A stretch of 64,000 bases of DNA, taken from NCBI RefSeq assembly GCF_011290685.1, contig NZ_JAANYN010000011.1:1-64000 (forward strand), in the 5' to 3' direction. The position numbers were made by a program, and so were the translations under genes. Positions 42,931 to 52,112 of the stretch are shown piece after piece. Numbering within the stretch: position 1 is the first letter of the stretch; each line of letters starts with the position of its first letter. The DNA comes from Cyclobacterium plantarum (lineage in GTDB: Bacteria > Bacteroidota > Bacteroidia > Cytophagales > Cyclobacteriaceae). The notes beneath the pieces are model-generated. The model searched no databases. It had not been told where the DNA came from and saw only the letters and a list, made by a program, of their open reading frames with translations.

Positions 42931-45213
42931 ATGAAAATTGTATATATCGGAACCTACCCCCCACGCGAATGCGGCATTGGAATTTTCACCCATAACCTAT
43001 ACCAATCCATGGTAACGGATCAAAGTGCTTCGTTAGATAAGCAGGCCAATGAAGCACCTGATGTTGAAGCCTTTGTGGTTGCTATGAGTGACCATGACCT
43101 GACTTATAATTACCCTGAAGAAGTAAAACTAACCATCCGTCAGGAACACCAGCGCGACTATTTGAAAGCGGTGAAATTCATCAATCTCAGTGATGCAGAT
43201 GTTTGTATATTGGAGCATGAATTTGGTATTTTTGGCGGGCAGAATGGCATGTATATCCTACCCCTGTTGCATCGCCTGGAGATACCCCTTATCGTCACGC
43301 TTCACACCCTCCTGGAAAAACCCTCCTACAACGAAAAGGCGGTTTTGGAACAAATTTGCAAAATGGCACACAAGATAGTGGTGATGAGTCACAAGGCGAT
43401 TGAGTTTCTCAGAACCATATATGAGGTGGATGTCAGTAAGGTGGTGCTTATAGCGCATGGCGTACCTGAAATCCATTTTGACCAGGAGCAGTCCAAAAAG
43501 AGACTAAAAGTTGAAAACAAAAAGTTTTTGCTCACCTTCGGCATTATCAGCCGGAACAAAGGCATAGAAACGGTAATCAAAGCCTTGCCCAAAGTGATCG
43601 AAAAACACCCGGAGGTAATCTATATGGTTTTGGGGAAAACCCACCCGAATGTGCTCCATCATTCGGGGGAAGAATACAGGAATTACCTTCATCTTTTGGT
43701 GAAAACCCTGAACCTGGAGGATCACGTTTTATTCCTGAATGAGTTTATCCCTCAGAATGAATTGTTTAAGTATTTATCGGCTTCTGACATTTACATCACC
43801 CCCTACCTGAATGAGGCTCAAATTACCAGCGGAACCCTTTCCTATGCGGTAGGAGTTGGTTCCGCCGTGATTTCTACCCCTTACTGGCATGCGACGGAAT
43901 TGCTGGATGAGGGCAGGGGAAGGTTGTTTGACTTTAACGATTCCGGACAGCTTTCAAATATACTGATGGAGCTGCTGGATGATCCGGCAGCAATGAAAAG
44001 CATCCGGAAAAAAGCCCATGATTATGGGAAAACCATTACCTGGTCCAAATCCGGTGAAAAATACGTGTCACTCGCTAGAGAGGTATGTGCGGCTAATCCA
44101 CAGGTCATTTCCAGGGCTGAAACCCTGATAGACCCCCTATTGCTGCCGCAGTTTTCCCTGGACCATATCAAACGCCTTACAGATGATACCGGAATTATCC
44201 AGCATGCCAAGTTTGGTATCCCAAACCTGAAGGAAGGTTATTGCCTGGACGATAATGCCAGAGCTTTGTTAATGGTATTGATGGACTACCAGCAAACCAA
44301 GGATAAGCAAGCCTTGAATTTGGCACCTATTTACCTGAGTTATATCCATTACATGCAAAACGAAGACGGGACTTTCAGAAATTTCCTCAGTTTCAGTCGT
44401 CAGTTTCTGGATGAGGTGGGTTCGGAAGACTCCTTTGGCAGAACCATATGGGCACTGGGATACCTCCTGGGCAATGCTCCTAACGATGCTTACTATCAAA
44501 CGGGGAAACTGGTTTTCTTCGATGCTGCTCCAAATTTTGAAAAGATTCAATCTATCAGAGGTATTGCGAACACCATGCTGGGAATCAGTTATTACCTGAA
44601 AGCCAACCCCAATGACGAATCCATGGTGGAAAGATTGCGAAATCTTGCCGGTAAACTGCTCAAGCACTATGAGGACAACAGCTCCAAAGACTGGCATTGG
44701 TTTGAGCCTTTGCTGGCCTATGACAATGGCATTTTACCCCTGGCCCTGTTGCATGCTGCACAGATACTCAATGAGGAAAGGATAACACATGTGGCACTGG
44801 AAAGTATGGACTTTCTTACGGCATTGACCCTAAAGGATGGGTACTTATCGATTATCGGCAATGAAAACTGGTATGAAAAGGACGGGGAAAGGTCCATGTT
44901 TGCCCAACAGCCAATAGATGCTTTGGCCATGATATTGATGTATCAGCAGGCATTTCACCTGACCAGGGACAAAGCATTCCTTTCCAGGTTGTTTTCCTGC
45001 TTCATGTGGTTTTTGGGAGAAAATGACCTTCGCATGAGTTTATTCGATTTTGAAACCAAGGGATGTTGCGATGGCTTTGAAAGGTCTGGTATCAACCGAA
45101 ACCAGGGTGCCGAAAGCTCATTGGCCTATTTAATTTCCTATTTGATCGTATTGCAGGCTTTTGAAGAATTTGAAGAGGTAGAAGAAAAAAGTCTGGTCCA
45201 TTTATCTGCCTGA
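42931..45213 (+). CDS. Family 4 glycosyltransferase with C-terminal alpha/alpha-barrel-like domain
   Basis: A 760-residue two-part protein. The N-terminal GT4 part (about 1-390) has MKIVYIGTYPPRECGIGIFT, a long Rossmann-like domain with LTFGIISRNKGIETVIKALP and VHLLVKTLNLEDHVLFLNEF, and an EX7E-type region (SASDIYITPYLNEAQITSGT). The C-terminal ~350 residues (LTDDTGIIQHAKFGIPNLKE, YCLDDNARALLMVLMDYQQT, DSFGRTIWALGYLLGNAP, GINRNQGAESSLAYLIS) read as repeated helical hairpins of the kind seen in alpha/alpha-toroid glycosidase or epimerase folds. It is the first gene of a GT4-GT4-GH130 set. Donor sugar unknown. Confidence 0.88.
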   Translation: MKIVYIGTYPPRECGIGIFTHNLYQSMVTDQSASLDKQANEAPDVEAFVVAMSDHDLTYNYPEEVKLTIRQEHQRDYLKAVKFINLSDADVCILEHEFGIFGGQNGMYILPLLHRLEIPLIVTLHTLLEKPSYNEKAVLEQICKMAHKIVVMSHKAIEFLRTIYEVDVSKVVLIAHGVPEIHFDQEQSKKRLKVENKKFLLTFGIISRNKGIETVIKALPKVIEKHPEVIYMVLGKTHPNVLHHSGEEYRNYLHLLVKTLNLEDHVLFLNEFIPQNELFKYLSASDIYITPYLNEAQITSGTLSYAVGVGSAVISTPYWHATELLDEGRGRLFDFNDSGQLSNILMELLDDPAAMKSIRKKAHDYGKTITWSKSGEKYVSLAREVCAANPQVISRAETLIDPLLLPQFSLDHIKRLTDDTGIIQHAKFGIPNLKEGYCLDDNARALLMVLMDYQQTKDKQALNLAPIYLSYIHYMQNEDGTFRNFLSFSRQFLDEVGSEDSFGRTIWALGYLLGNAPNDAYYQTGKLVFFDAAPNFEKIQSIRGIANTMLGISYYLKANPNDESMVERLRNLAGKLLKHYEDNSSKDWHWFEPLLAYDNGILPLALLHAAQILNEERITHVALESMDFLTALTLKDGYLSIIGNENWYEKDGERSMFAQQPIDALAMILMYQQAFHLTRDKAFLSRLFSCFMWFLGENDLRMSLFDFETKGCCDGFERSGINRNQGAESSLAYLISYLIVLQAFEEFEEVEEKSLVHLSA

Positions 45214-45242
45214 TAACATGTTTTACAGGTCAATTTACAAAA

Positions 45243-46262
45243 ATGAAAATAGCGATTCTTTCACCTATTGCATGGAGAACCCCGCCCCTTCAATACGGGC
45301 CTTGGGAGCAGGTGGCCGCCAACCTTGCGGAGGGCTTGATCGATAAAAAAATAGAAGTAACCTTATTTGCGACCGGGAATTCTATAACAAGGGCCAATTT
45401 GGAGCATGTTACGGAGACAGCCTATGCTGAAAACCCTGACATGGACCCCAAGGTTTGGGAGTGCCTGCACATCAGTCATTTGATGGAGCAGGCAGCTCAT
45501 TTTGATTTGATTCACAATCACTTTGATTTTCTACCGCTTACTTACTCCCGGTTGATCCCAACACCGATGCTGACTACCATTCATGGTTTTTCTTCACCCA
45601 AGATTCTACCCGTCTTTAGGAAATATAATCCGGACAATTTTTACGTCTCCATCAGCGATTCCGACCGCCATCCTGACCTTGAATATATAGCTACCGTTTA
45701 CAATGGCCTCAATTCGAATGAATTTACCCTTCAAAGTACCTCAAAGGATTACCTGTTGTTTTTCGGGAGAATCCACCCGGAAAAGGGTACTTACGAATCC
45801 ATTCAGATTGCGAAACAATCCGGGCGAAAATTAATCATTTCCGGCCTGATACAGGATCAGGAATACTTTGACGTCAGGGTCAGGCCTTTCCTGAATGAGG
45901 AGGACGTGGTTTATGTGGGCAATTCGGGTCCCCGGGAAAGGGATAAACTGATGGGCGAAGCCTATGCACTACTCCACCCGATCAGCTTTCATGAACCATT
46001 TGGCCTGAGTGTAGCTGAGGCAATGCTTTGCGGGACGCCCGTTATCGCATTTGACCTGGGCTCCATGCCTGAATTGATACTGGATGGAAAAACAGGGTTT
46101 TTAGTGAATACCATTGAAGAAGCGGTGGCGGCAGTATACCGTATTGAATCCATCAGCAGGGATTACTGCCGGGAATGGGCACTATTAAAATTCAGCCGGG
46201 AAAGGATGACAGAAAATTACCTTCAGGTTTATCATCGAATCCTGGAAGGCGGTAGGGAATGA
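45243..46262 (+). CDS. Family 4 glycosyltransferase
   Basis: A 339-residue GT-B fold glycosyltransferase. MKIAILSPIAWRTPPLQYGP with the GPWE substrate loop, LLFFGRIHPEKGTYESIQIA, and the EPFGLSVAEAMLCGTPVIAF (EX7E donor site) are typical of GT4. A shorter relative of the preceding enzyme, it begins 29 nt after that gene and 47 nt before the GH130 gene. The three are probably one operon. Confidence 0.93.
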   Translation: MKIAILSPIAWRTPPLQYGPWEQVAANLAEGLIDKKIEVTLFATGNSITRANLEHVTETAYAENPDMDPKVWECLHISHLMEQAAHFDLIHNHFDFLPLTYSRLIPTPMLTTIHGFSSPKILPVFRKYNPDNFYVSISDSDRHPDLEYIATVYNGLNSNEFTLQSTSKDYLLFFGRIHPEKGTYESIQIAKQSGRKLIISGLIQDQEYFDVRVRPFLNEEDVVYVGNSGPRERDKLMGEAYALLHPISFHEPFGLSVAEAMLCGTPVIAFDLGSMPELILDGKTGFLVNTIEEAVAAVYRIESISRDYCREWALLKFSRERMTENYLQVYHRILEGGRE

Positions 46263-46309
46263 TCATTTTTATTTAAAAATAGTAGCTATATACAGCAACA
46301 AAAGACAAC

Positions 46310-47779
46310 ATGTACAAAACGACAATAAAGAAACCAAAGGTCAAAAGGAACAGGATTAAAATCGTGCGGAACAGTTCCCGTGTCATCACCCGGGCACACA
46401 TTCCCGATATTACACGAATACCCAGGATAATTGGTAGGGTATTGAAGTTGTCGGAGGAGAGCGCGGAAGATTTGTTACAGCATATCAACCAAAATTTTCT
46501 GGCCCGTCATAAGAATATTGAAAGCATTTTTACACGAAACTATGGTAAGGTATGCCAATATATCCTTCAGGAACAGGAATTGAGCAAAACCAGGAAATTA
46601 TTGATAGGGGCATTTTTTACCATGGAGTATTCTATTGAATCAGCAGCCTTGTTCAATCCATCCATAGTTCTCCATCCTGACCAGGAAGGCCTCCCGGAGG
46701 GAGCCATTCGTTTTGTGATGAGTCTCCGGGCTACTGGGGAGGGGCACATTTCCTCTATCGTTTTTCGTAGTGGTGTCATTAAAGCGGATCACACTTTTCT
46801 CATCAATCCGGTGAGCGAATTTGTAGATACGCCCCGAATCAGACATGATCAATCCTATGACCGCCATTTGTTTCAACTCAAACTGGAGAGCATGCATGCC
46901 TGGAATGAAACGAGTATCAGGGTCTTTGAAAATCTGGAATCCACCTTCACCTTTGAAACATTAAAAAGCGCTGTGGTTTCCCTTCAATTGAATCCAGAGG
47001 ATACTTTTGATAAAGAGGCCATCAAACACATTTACTGGCTGGCAGATTCCAATTACTTCATAAGATTCGAGCCTCATCATGATATTTCCGAACATGTGAT
47101 TTTCCCCTTGTCCGAGAACGAAATCCGGGGTATCGAGGATGCCCGTTTCGTAAAGTTTTCGGGTGAAGATGGCAGGATCACCTATTATGCTACCTACACA
47201 GCTTACAATGGGATATGCATCCTTCCCCAGCTCCTGGAAACGAAAGATTTCATCAATTTTGACATCAGTACCTTGAATGGTAAGGCCGCACTCAACAAGG
47301 GCATGGCCCTTTTCCCCCGTAAAATCAACGGCAGGTACGTCATGTTATCACGGGTGGACGGGGAAAACAATTACATCATGTTTTCGGATCACCTGCATTT
47401 CTGGGATGAAGCCATCATGATACAGGAACCCGCAATGCCCTGGGAATTTTTCCAGATTGGAAATTGTGGCTCCCCTCTTGAAATAAAGGAGGGCTGGCTG
47501 GTGCTTACCCATGGGGTGGGTGCCATGCGGCAGTATTTCATTGGCGCTATTTTGCTTGATCTCGAAGATCCTAGCAAGGTCATCAGCCGACTGGAGGAGC
47601 CCCTGATTACCCCAAATGAGGAAGAACGCGAAGGCTACGTGCCCAATGTGGTGTATTCCTGTGGGGCCATGATCCATAATGGCAGGCTGATTGTACCTTA
47701 TGCCATGTCAGATATCACCTCCGGCGTTGCTTCTGTCGGCTTAAGTGATTTGATCGCATGCATGAAACCCTGCAGCTGA
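46310..47779 (+). CDS. GH130-family beta-mannoside phosphorylase-like enzyme
   Basis: A 489-residue five-blade propeller enzyme of glycoside hydrolase family 130, which phosphorolyses beta-mannosyl bonds to mannose 1-phosphate. NEIRGIEDARFVKFSGEDGR (the G-(I/V)-E-D-x-R signature, about 265-284), YYATYTAYNG, NKGMALFPRKINGRYVMLSR and the late GCGCG-free VYSCGAMIHNGRLIVPYAMSD fit the family. There is no signal peptide, so it acts in the cytoplasm. It is directly downstream of two GT4 genes, suggesting synthesis and breakdown of one glycan. The exact linkage is not determined. Confidence 0.9.
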   Translation: MYKTTIKKPKVKRNRIKIVRNSSRVITRAHIPDITRIPRIIGRVLKLSEESAEDLLQHINQNFLARHKNIESIFTRNYGKVCQYILQEQELSKTRKLLIGAFFTMEYSIESAALFNPSIVLHPDQEGLPEGAIRFVMSLRATGEGHISSIVFRSGVIKADHTFLINPVSEFVDTPRIRHDQSYDRHLFQLKLESMHAWNETSIRVFENLESTFTFETLKSAVVSLQLNPEDTFDKEAIKHIYWLADSNYFIRFEPHHDISEHVIFPLSENEIRGIEDARFVKFSGEDGRITYYATYTAYNGICILPQLLETKDFINFDISTLNGKAALNKGMALFPRKINGRYVMLSRVDGENNYIMFSDHLHFWDEAIMIQEPAMPWEFFQIGNCGSPLEIKEGWLVLTHGVGAMRQYFIGAILLDLEDPSKVISRLEEPLITPNEEEREGYVPNVVYSCGAMIHNGRLIVPYAMSDITSGVASVGLSDLIACMKPCS

Positions 47780-47936
47780 AGTGTCCCATACGGGGATGGA
47801 TGCTGAACTTCTTAGGGACACTGGATCGGTAAAAAACAGGTATATATCAGGTAGTATTCGCTTCATTATTAAAAGGAGATGATGATTGGGTACTGTACCC
47901 GCATTAATGATTTGCTTTAACCTTAACAATGACTAC

Positions 47937-48170
47937 ATGATCGTAAGAAGAAATCTCAAACTTAGCTCCATTTTATTTTATACCTGGAGAGAGCTATTGT
48001 ATTATCTCCTGCTTTCCAGCAGCATTTACATTTTGCATTACAAATTCCAGGTGTTGTTTTTTGATATACCATTTTATACCATCGCAGCATTGGGAACAGC
48101 ACTGGCCATTTTCCTGGGTTTTAAAAACAACAATGTCTATTCTCCCATATACCGACTGTTTCGGTTGTAA
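47937..48170 (+). pseudogene. Truncated bestrophin-family (UPF0187) gene
   Basis: The 77 codons from the ATG at 47937 match the N-terminus of bacterial bestrophin-type anion channels: MIVRRNLKLSSILFYTWREL, then a membrane segment, IPFYTIAALGTALAIFLGFK, and NNNVY. Full-length members continue with (S/D/E)-R-x-W-E-A-R and run to ~300 residues. Here the frame leaves the family after NNNVY and ends SPIYRLFRL-stop. About 220 residues are missing, and nothing downstream resembles the rest before the next gene at 48243. Confidence 0.85.
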
Positions 48171-48242
48171 GCACTTCCAGAGGCTTTGGGTTTGAAGCCA
48201 GGCCTGTTTCAGGTTCAGGATGTTTTTTATAAATTGGTATCC

Positions 48243-49130
48243 ATGAAAGGCATAGTAACATCCTTCCTGTGCGGGTTGCTTTTTTTCCTGGCTTTAAAAC
48301 CCGATCCTGACACTGAAATGACAGTGGTCAACCTGAACATCCGATATGACAATCCGGAGGATGGCAAAAATAAATGGGAAAACCGGATACCTATAGTCCG
48401 TTCCTATTTCAACCAGGCCAATCCTGACCTTATTGGCTTTCAGGAAGTGACCTACAGGCAGCTAAAGGACCTGGAAAAAATATTACCAGCATATGGATTT
48501 GTAGGTAAAGGCCGAAAGGATGGGATAAAGGGCGGTGAGTACAATCCCATTTTTTACCGTAAAGACCGGTTTCAGCTATTGGCCAATGCCACCTTTTGGC
48601 TATCTGAGACCCCTGAAAAACCCGGAAGTATTGGTTGGGATGCGCAGCTTCCCCGGATAGTTAGCTGGGCCAAATTAAAGGATGGGGAAAGCGGGAAGAT
48701 TATCTTTCATTTCAATACTCATTTTGACAACAAGGGGATGGACTCCCGCTTCAAAAGTGTAGACTTGCTGGCCGGTAAAATCGATGAAATTGCCGGAGCA
48801 TCACCGGTTATTTGTACTGGGGATTTTAACATCCGCAAAGACCATCCCCGATACGGGAAACAACCTTACAGGCACTTGATAGACTCCTTCAGCCGCCGTT
48901 TGCAGATGGAAAGTGCGGAATTTGCAGCCGAAAAGGTCATTTCTGCTGGTGCTACGGGTAATGGATTTGAAGAAAACTGGCAGGAAAGACCTCCCAATGC
49001 TGTGGACTATATTTTCGTAAATCCCCAATTTAAAATCGGTACCTACCAGGTGGATAAAATCATCGATAAGGGTGTTTTCATTGCAGACCATTGGCCTGTT
49101 GTGGCTAAAATGGTATTTTCTAACCCATAA
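48243..49130 (+). CDS. Secreted endonuclease/exonuclease/phosphatase-family protein
   Basis: A 295-residue EEP-fold hydrolase from the ATG at 48243, with a signal peptide (about 1-17, LCGLLFFLALKP). Catalytic residues: MTVVNLNIRYDNPEDGKNKW (Asn), LIGFQEVTYRQ (Glu), IFHFNTHFDNKG (His), ICTGDFNIRKDHP (Asp, Asn) and FIADHWPVVAKM (Asp, His). These proteins hydrolyse phosphodiesters (nucleic acid, sphingomyelin or polyphosphoinositide-like); no signature decides among them. The gene starts 72 nt after the bestrophin fragment and is followed closely by pncA. Confidence 0.88.
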   Translation: MKGIVTSFLCGLLFFLALKPDPDTEMTVVNLNIRYDNPEDGKNKWENRIPIVRSYFNQANPDLIGFQEVTYRQLKDLEKILPAYGFVGKGRKDGIKGGEYNPIFYRKDRFQLLANATFWLSETPEKPGSIGWDAQLPRIVSWAKLKDGESGKIIFHFNTHFDNKGMDSRFKSVDLLAGKIDEIAGASPVICTGDFNIRKDHPRYGKQPYRHLIDSFSRRLQMESAEFAAEKVISAGATGNGFEENWQERPPNAVDYIFVNPQFKIGTYQVDKIIDKGVFIADHWPVVAKMVFSNP

Positions 49131-49162
49131 ATAAATTGAATAACCGACTTAAAAACCAAAAT

Positions 49163-49777
49163 ATGAATAGAATGGATGCATTACTGATTATTGACGTTCA
49201 AAATGATTTCATTCCGGGTGGATCATTGCCTGTACCTGGCGGTGAGGAAATCATTCCGGTTATCAACAGCCTGATGGACCGTTTTGACCTGGTGCTGGCC
49301 ACACAAGACTGGCACCCTCAAGACCACATGAGTTTTGCCTCCAACCACAAGGGTAAAAAGCCCTTTGAACAAATAGTGCATCAGGGTCTGGATCAAATCC
49401 TCTGGCCGGATCATTGTGTTCAGGGGAGTTCCGGGGCGGCGTTTCATTCAAAGTTGAAAACAAATGCTGTAGAAGCCATTATCCGGAAGGGCATGGATTC
49501 GGATATTGACAGTTATAGTGGTTTTTATGACAATGGCCATAAAAAAAGTACGGGCCTTACAGGTTATTTGAAAGAAAAGGGCAGTCCGGTGCTTTATTGT
49601 TGTGGATTGGCTGCAGACGTTTGTGTTTATTTTACCATTAAAGATGCCCTGAAGGAAGGATTTAAGGTTAAATTAATTGCTGATGCTACAAGGGCATTAG
49701 ATGAAGAGAAATTTGCCGAAATGGCAGAAGAATTGAAAGGGCTTGGCATGGAGTCGGTGTTAAGTGGATCACTGTGA
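49163..49777 (+). CDS. pncA: Nicotinamidase (bifunctional pyrazinamidase type)
   Basis: A 204-residue cysteine hydrolase that converts nicotinamide to nicotinate for NAD recycling. The catalytic Asp is in LIIDVQNDFIPGGSLPVPGG; the metal ligands are in TQDWHPQDHMSFASNH; the catalytic Cys is in CCGLAADVCVYFT (second Cys of DVC). RKGMDSDIDSYSGFYDNGHK completes the substrate loop. The ATG at 49163 matches the family length, and 49172 is a possible later start. Confidence 0.95.
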   Translation: MNRMDALLIIDVQNDFIPGGSLPVPGGEEIIPVINSLMDRFDLVLATQDWHPQDHMSFASNHKGKKPFEQIVHQGLDQILWPDHCVQGSSGAAFHSKLKTNAVEAIIRKGMDSDIDSYSGFYDNGHKKSTGLTGYLKEKGSPVLYCCGLAADVCVYFTIKDALKEGFKVKLIADATRALDEEKFAEMAEELKGLGMESVLSGSL

Positions 49778-50226
49778 TAATGCCGGATATGAATTTTCCT
49801 TTGACGAAATTCTCATAGGAATTTACCGCAGCATGTATTATATCAAAAAAATGCTATTTCAAAATGAAAGATAGTTGATCGATTTTCGAACATCACTCCA
49901 TAATAATGGGGTACTGCCCGTTCCAAAATCACGAATTTCACAATGCTGGATTGACTATTTTTTTGCGTGAAGACTCCAGATCGCCTGCATCCGGCAAACG
50001 GGTTTTATCAGAAAAGCCATTATTTTTCAAATCACTAAAGGGTTACAAACAATTTTTTCTATTCGCATATGGGTATCCTCCTGCTGATTAATTAGTTCTT
50101 TTGAAAATTTGTTCATGAGTCATTTTAATTGTCTTACATTTTAATTAAATTATATCTCCTTAACAATCAAGTGACTAGAAATGCCAGTGAAATTGATCTT
50201 TTGAAACGCCTGTAAAATAGAGCATC
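49778..50226. other. Intergenic stretch, nothing recognised
   Basis: About 450 AT-rich bases without a gene-like frame (the 61-codon frame at 49906-50091 lacks any protein signature). No repeat or clear terminator. It separates the pncA gene from an uncharacterised three-gene unit. Confidence 0.35.
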
Positions 50227-51438
50227 ATGAAAAAGCCAAAATATCTTACTGCCAGAATCTGCTTTTTTATGCATATTTTGCTTACTCATCACTTTACGGT
50301 TTTTAGTCAGCGGCCGCCTACGAGTGGTCCAAACCCTGAGGAGTCAAATTTAACTCCCTTTATTATTGGGGGAACCGGTTTGGTAGTGGCGGCTGGATCT
50401 TATTTTTACCTCAAAAGCAGGGGACCAAAAGTACCGGTCACTGATAATTTACAGGATTATTTATGGCGACAGAACATCATGCCTACACCGGATGCCCTGA
50501 ACCTGATGTACGCTCTTAATCCCGGGCTTCGCGGCCAGGACATGATGCGGAAAAAAAAGAAGCTGGTCGATCCGGAATTTCCCGAAATTCCGGAAGAAAT
50601 GAGAAAGGCAGCTGCTGCTGTTCCCTCTCCTACCTTCATCATGCCCGAAAATTTAAAAGGGTTGATAGATGAATTTATATCCAGCATGGATGCTTTCAGC
50701 GGCATGACCTTGAAAACGATTAATCCGAATGTCCCAAAAGAGGCTTTCCGTGAAATCCTGACCAATTTAGAGCGTATGCTTACCGCTCCGGAACGGTTTA
50801 CGGAGTCCAGAAATGCGATTAAGGACCAGATGATGACAGATCTTATCACTGTCATCAATCAAACCGTTAATGGTGCCATCGATACCCAGGAGTTGTCAGC
50901 CGATAAGCTGGATCTTTTACAAGCCATTTCAGCCGATTTAGAGGATTTGTTGTATCCTGATCCCAGCCCACCTCAAATGGAAGTAGTTACTACCAAAGGA
51001 GATGGAAATCGGGAAGACTGGGGCTTGTTTTTGGCATCGGCGGGTAAAAATTTCAACGATAAATTGATATTCAATCGCAGATTGGTCAATCAGACTTCCC
51101 GGGAAAATGCAGATCTTAAGTGGTTTGCCCTTGCTGTTTATAAATATGGTGCTGATGGCGACCTAATTACCAAAGGGAAGGAAGTAGAAAAAAGGTACCA
51201 AATAGCTTATGCTTCACCCGCCCTTAAAGATAGAGAAGAAAGCTTCCATTCCATCCAGGGAAATGCCTCCTATGGAATGGCACTCCTGGGTAATGGAAAA
51301 TATTTTATAAAAGTGAAGGAAGGGGATGAAGAGGTGCCGGTTCAAAACCCAATAATCCATTTTGGACAGGCTTTTCACAACCCCGTAAAAGAATTACACA
51401 ATGATTTGACTAAGGTTATTATTTATTTACTGGAGTGA
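50227..51438 (+). CDS. Membrane-anchored protein of unknown function
   Basis: A 403-residue protein I cannot assign to a family. It begins with a signal-like segment (about 10-27, HILLTHHFTVFSQ) and has a transmembrane helix at about 45-62 (TPFIIGGTGLVVAAGSYFYL). The region 75-250 is helical and rich in Met, Pro and Leu (MPTPDALNLMYALNPGLRGQ, PEIPEEMRKAAAAVPSP, LKGLIDEFISSMDAFSG). The C-terminal ~150 residues look like a beta-rich globular domain (NREDWGLFLASAGKNFNDKL, YIRKVKEGDEEVPVQNP-type strands). It starts a three-gene unit; the next gene overlaps its stop (GTGA). Confidence 0.6.
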   Translation: MKKPKYLTARICFFMHILLTHHFTVFSQRPPTSGPNPEESNLTPFIIGGTGLVVAAGSYFYLKSRGPKVPVTDNLQDYLWRQNIMPTPDALNLMYALNPGLRGQDMMRKKKKLVDPEFPEIPEEMRKAAAAVPSPTFIMPENLKGLIDEFISSMDAFSGMTLKTINPNVPKEAFREILTNLERMLTAPERFTESRNAIKDQMMTDLITVINQTVNGAIDTQELSADKLDLLQAISADLEDLLYPDPSPPQMEVVTTKGDGNREDWGLFLASAGKNFNDKLIFNRRLVNQTSRENADLKWFALAVYKYGADGDLITKGKEVEKRYQIAYASPALKDREESFHSIQGNASYGMALLGNGKYFIKVKEGDEEVPVQNPIIHFGQAFHNPVKELHNDLTKVIIYLLE

Positions 51439-52049
51439 TTAAATTATTGCAATATAGGGCCGCATTGGTGACAGTTATGTTTGGACTGTTTGGTGGGGCT
51501 ATTTCCAATTTTTTGGTGATAGAAGAGTATTCATGGCTTTATTTTGGAATAGCGAGTATACTTGGTTTGACGGTCAATCTGCTCGTTTCATTTCTATTGA
51601 AAAGCAAATGGTCTAAGGGAATCAAAAATAACATCAAAATCGTATGCCTCTTTTTATTTACGGCTTTGGTGGTGAATTTGTATATGCACACCAAGTTCTT
51701 TTTGGAAAGAACTTTTGCCTATAAGGATTTTAACAATGAGGTAACCTATTATGTGAAAGGAACGGAATATACAAGCCTCGCGAAAGCTTTTAAACTGGCT
51801 AACCCACAAATTGAAAGTGATGCCGATTTAATCATGGAGGGGTTTGGGTCTCCATTGGAAAAAGGAAAAGTTTGGACAGAGGCTTCTATCATTGAAAGTT
51901 GGTTGAAATTAATTTCTTCCTATGCCCTGTTTATCATATTTTTTGTTGCCCTTATCTCGGTTCTGATCGAAGTCCTGGTGTCGCAATACGGCAAAACAAC
52001 TACAAAAACAATAGAAATCCTATCTGAAAAAAGTGCCGATTCGGGATAG
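51435..52049 (+). CDS. Small membrane protein of unknown function
   Basis: A 204-residue protein with four hydrophobic segments (about 9-27, 33-54, 68-86, 167-190) and a ~75-residue soluble loop between the third and fourth (FLERTFAYKDFNNEVTYYVK...NPQIESDADLIMEGFGSP). No family recognised. The GTG start overlaps the stop of the gene before it (GTGA), so translation is probably coupled. The two likely form one inner-membrane complex. Confidence 0.6.
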   Translation: MIKLLQYRAALVTVMFGLFGGAISNFLVIEEYSWLYFGIASILGLTVNLLVSFLLKSKWSKGIKNNIKIVCLFLFTALVVNLYMHTKFFLERTFAYKDFNNEVTYYVKGTEYTSLAKAFKLANPQIESDADLIMEGFGSPLEKGKVWTEASIIESWLKLISSYALFIIFFVALISVLIEVLVSQYGKTTTKTIEILSEKSADSG

Positions 52050-52112
52050 TTGGATTCGGATAGTAAACGGTATTGCGTTTCCAAATATAACAATTGAAAT
52101 AGAAGAAAACCG

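Noticed and set aside
49906-50091. 61-aa frame upstream of the three-gene unit
   Set aside because: No protein-like pattern or conserved start; probably chance.
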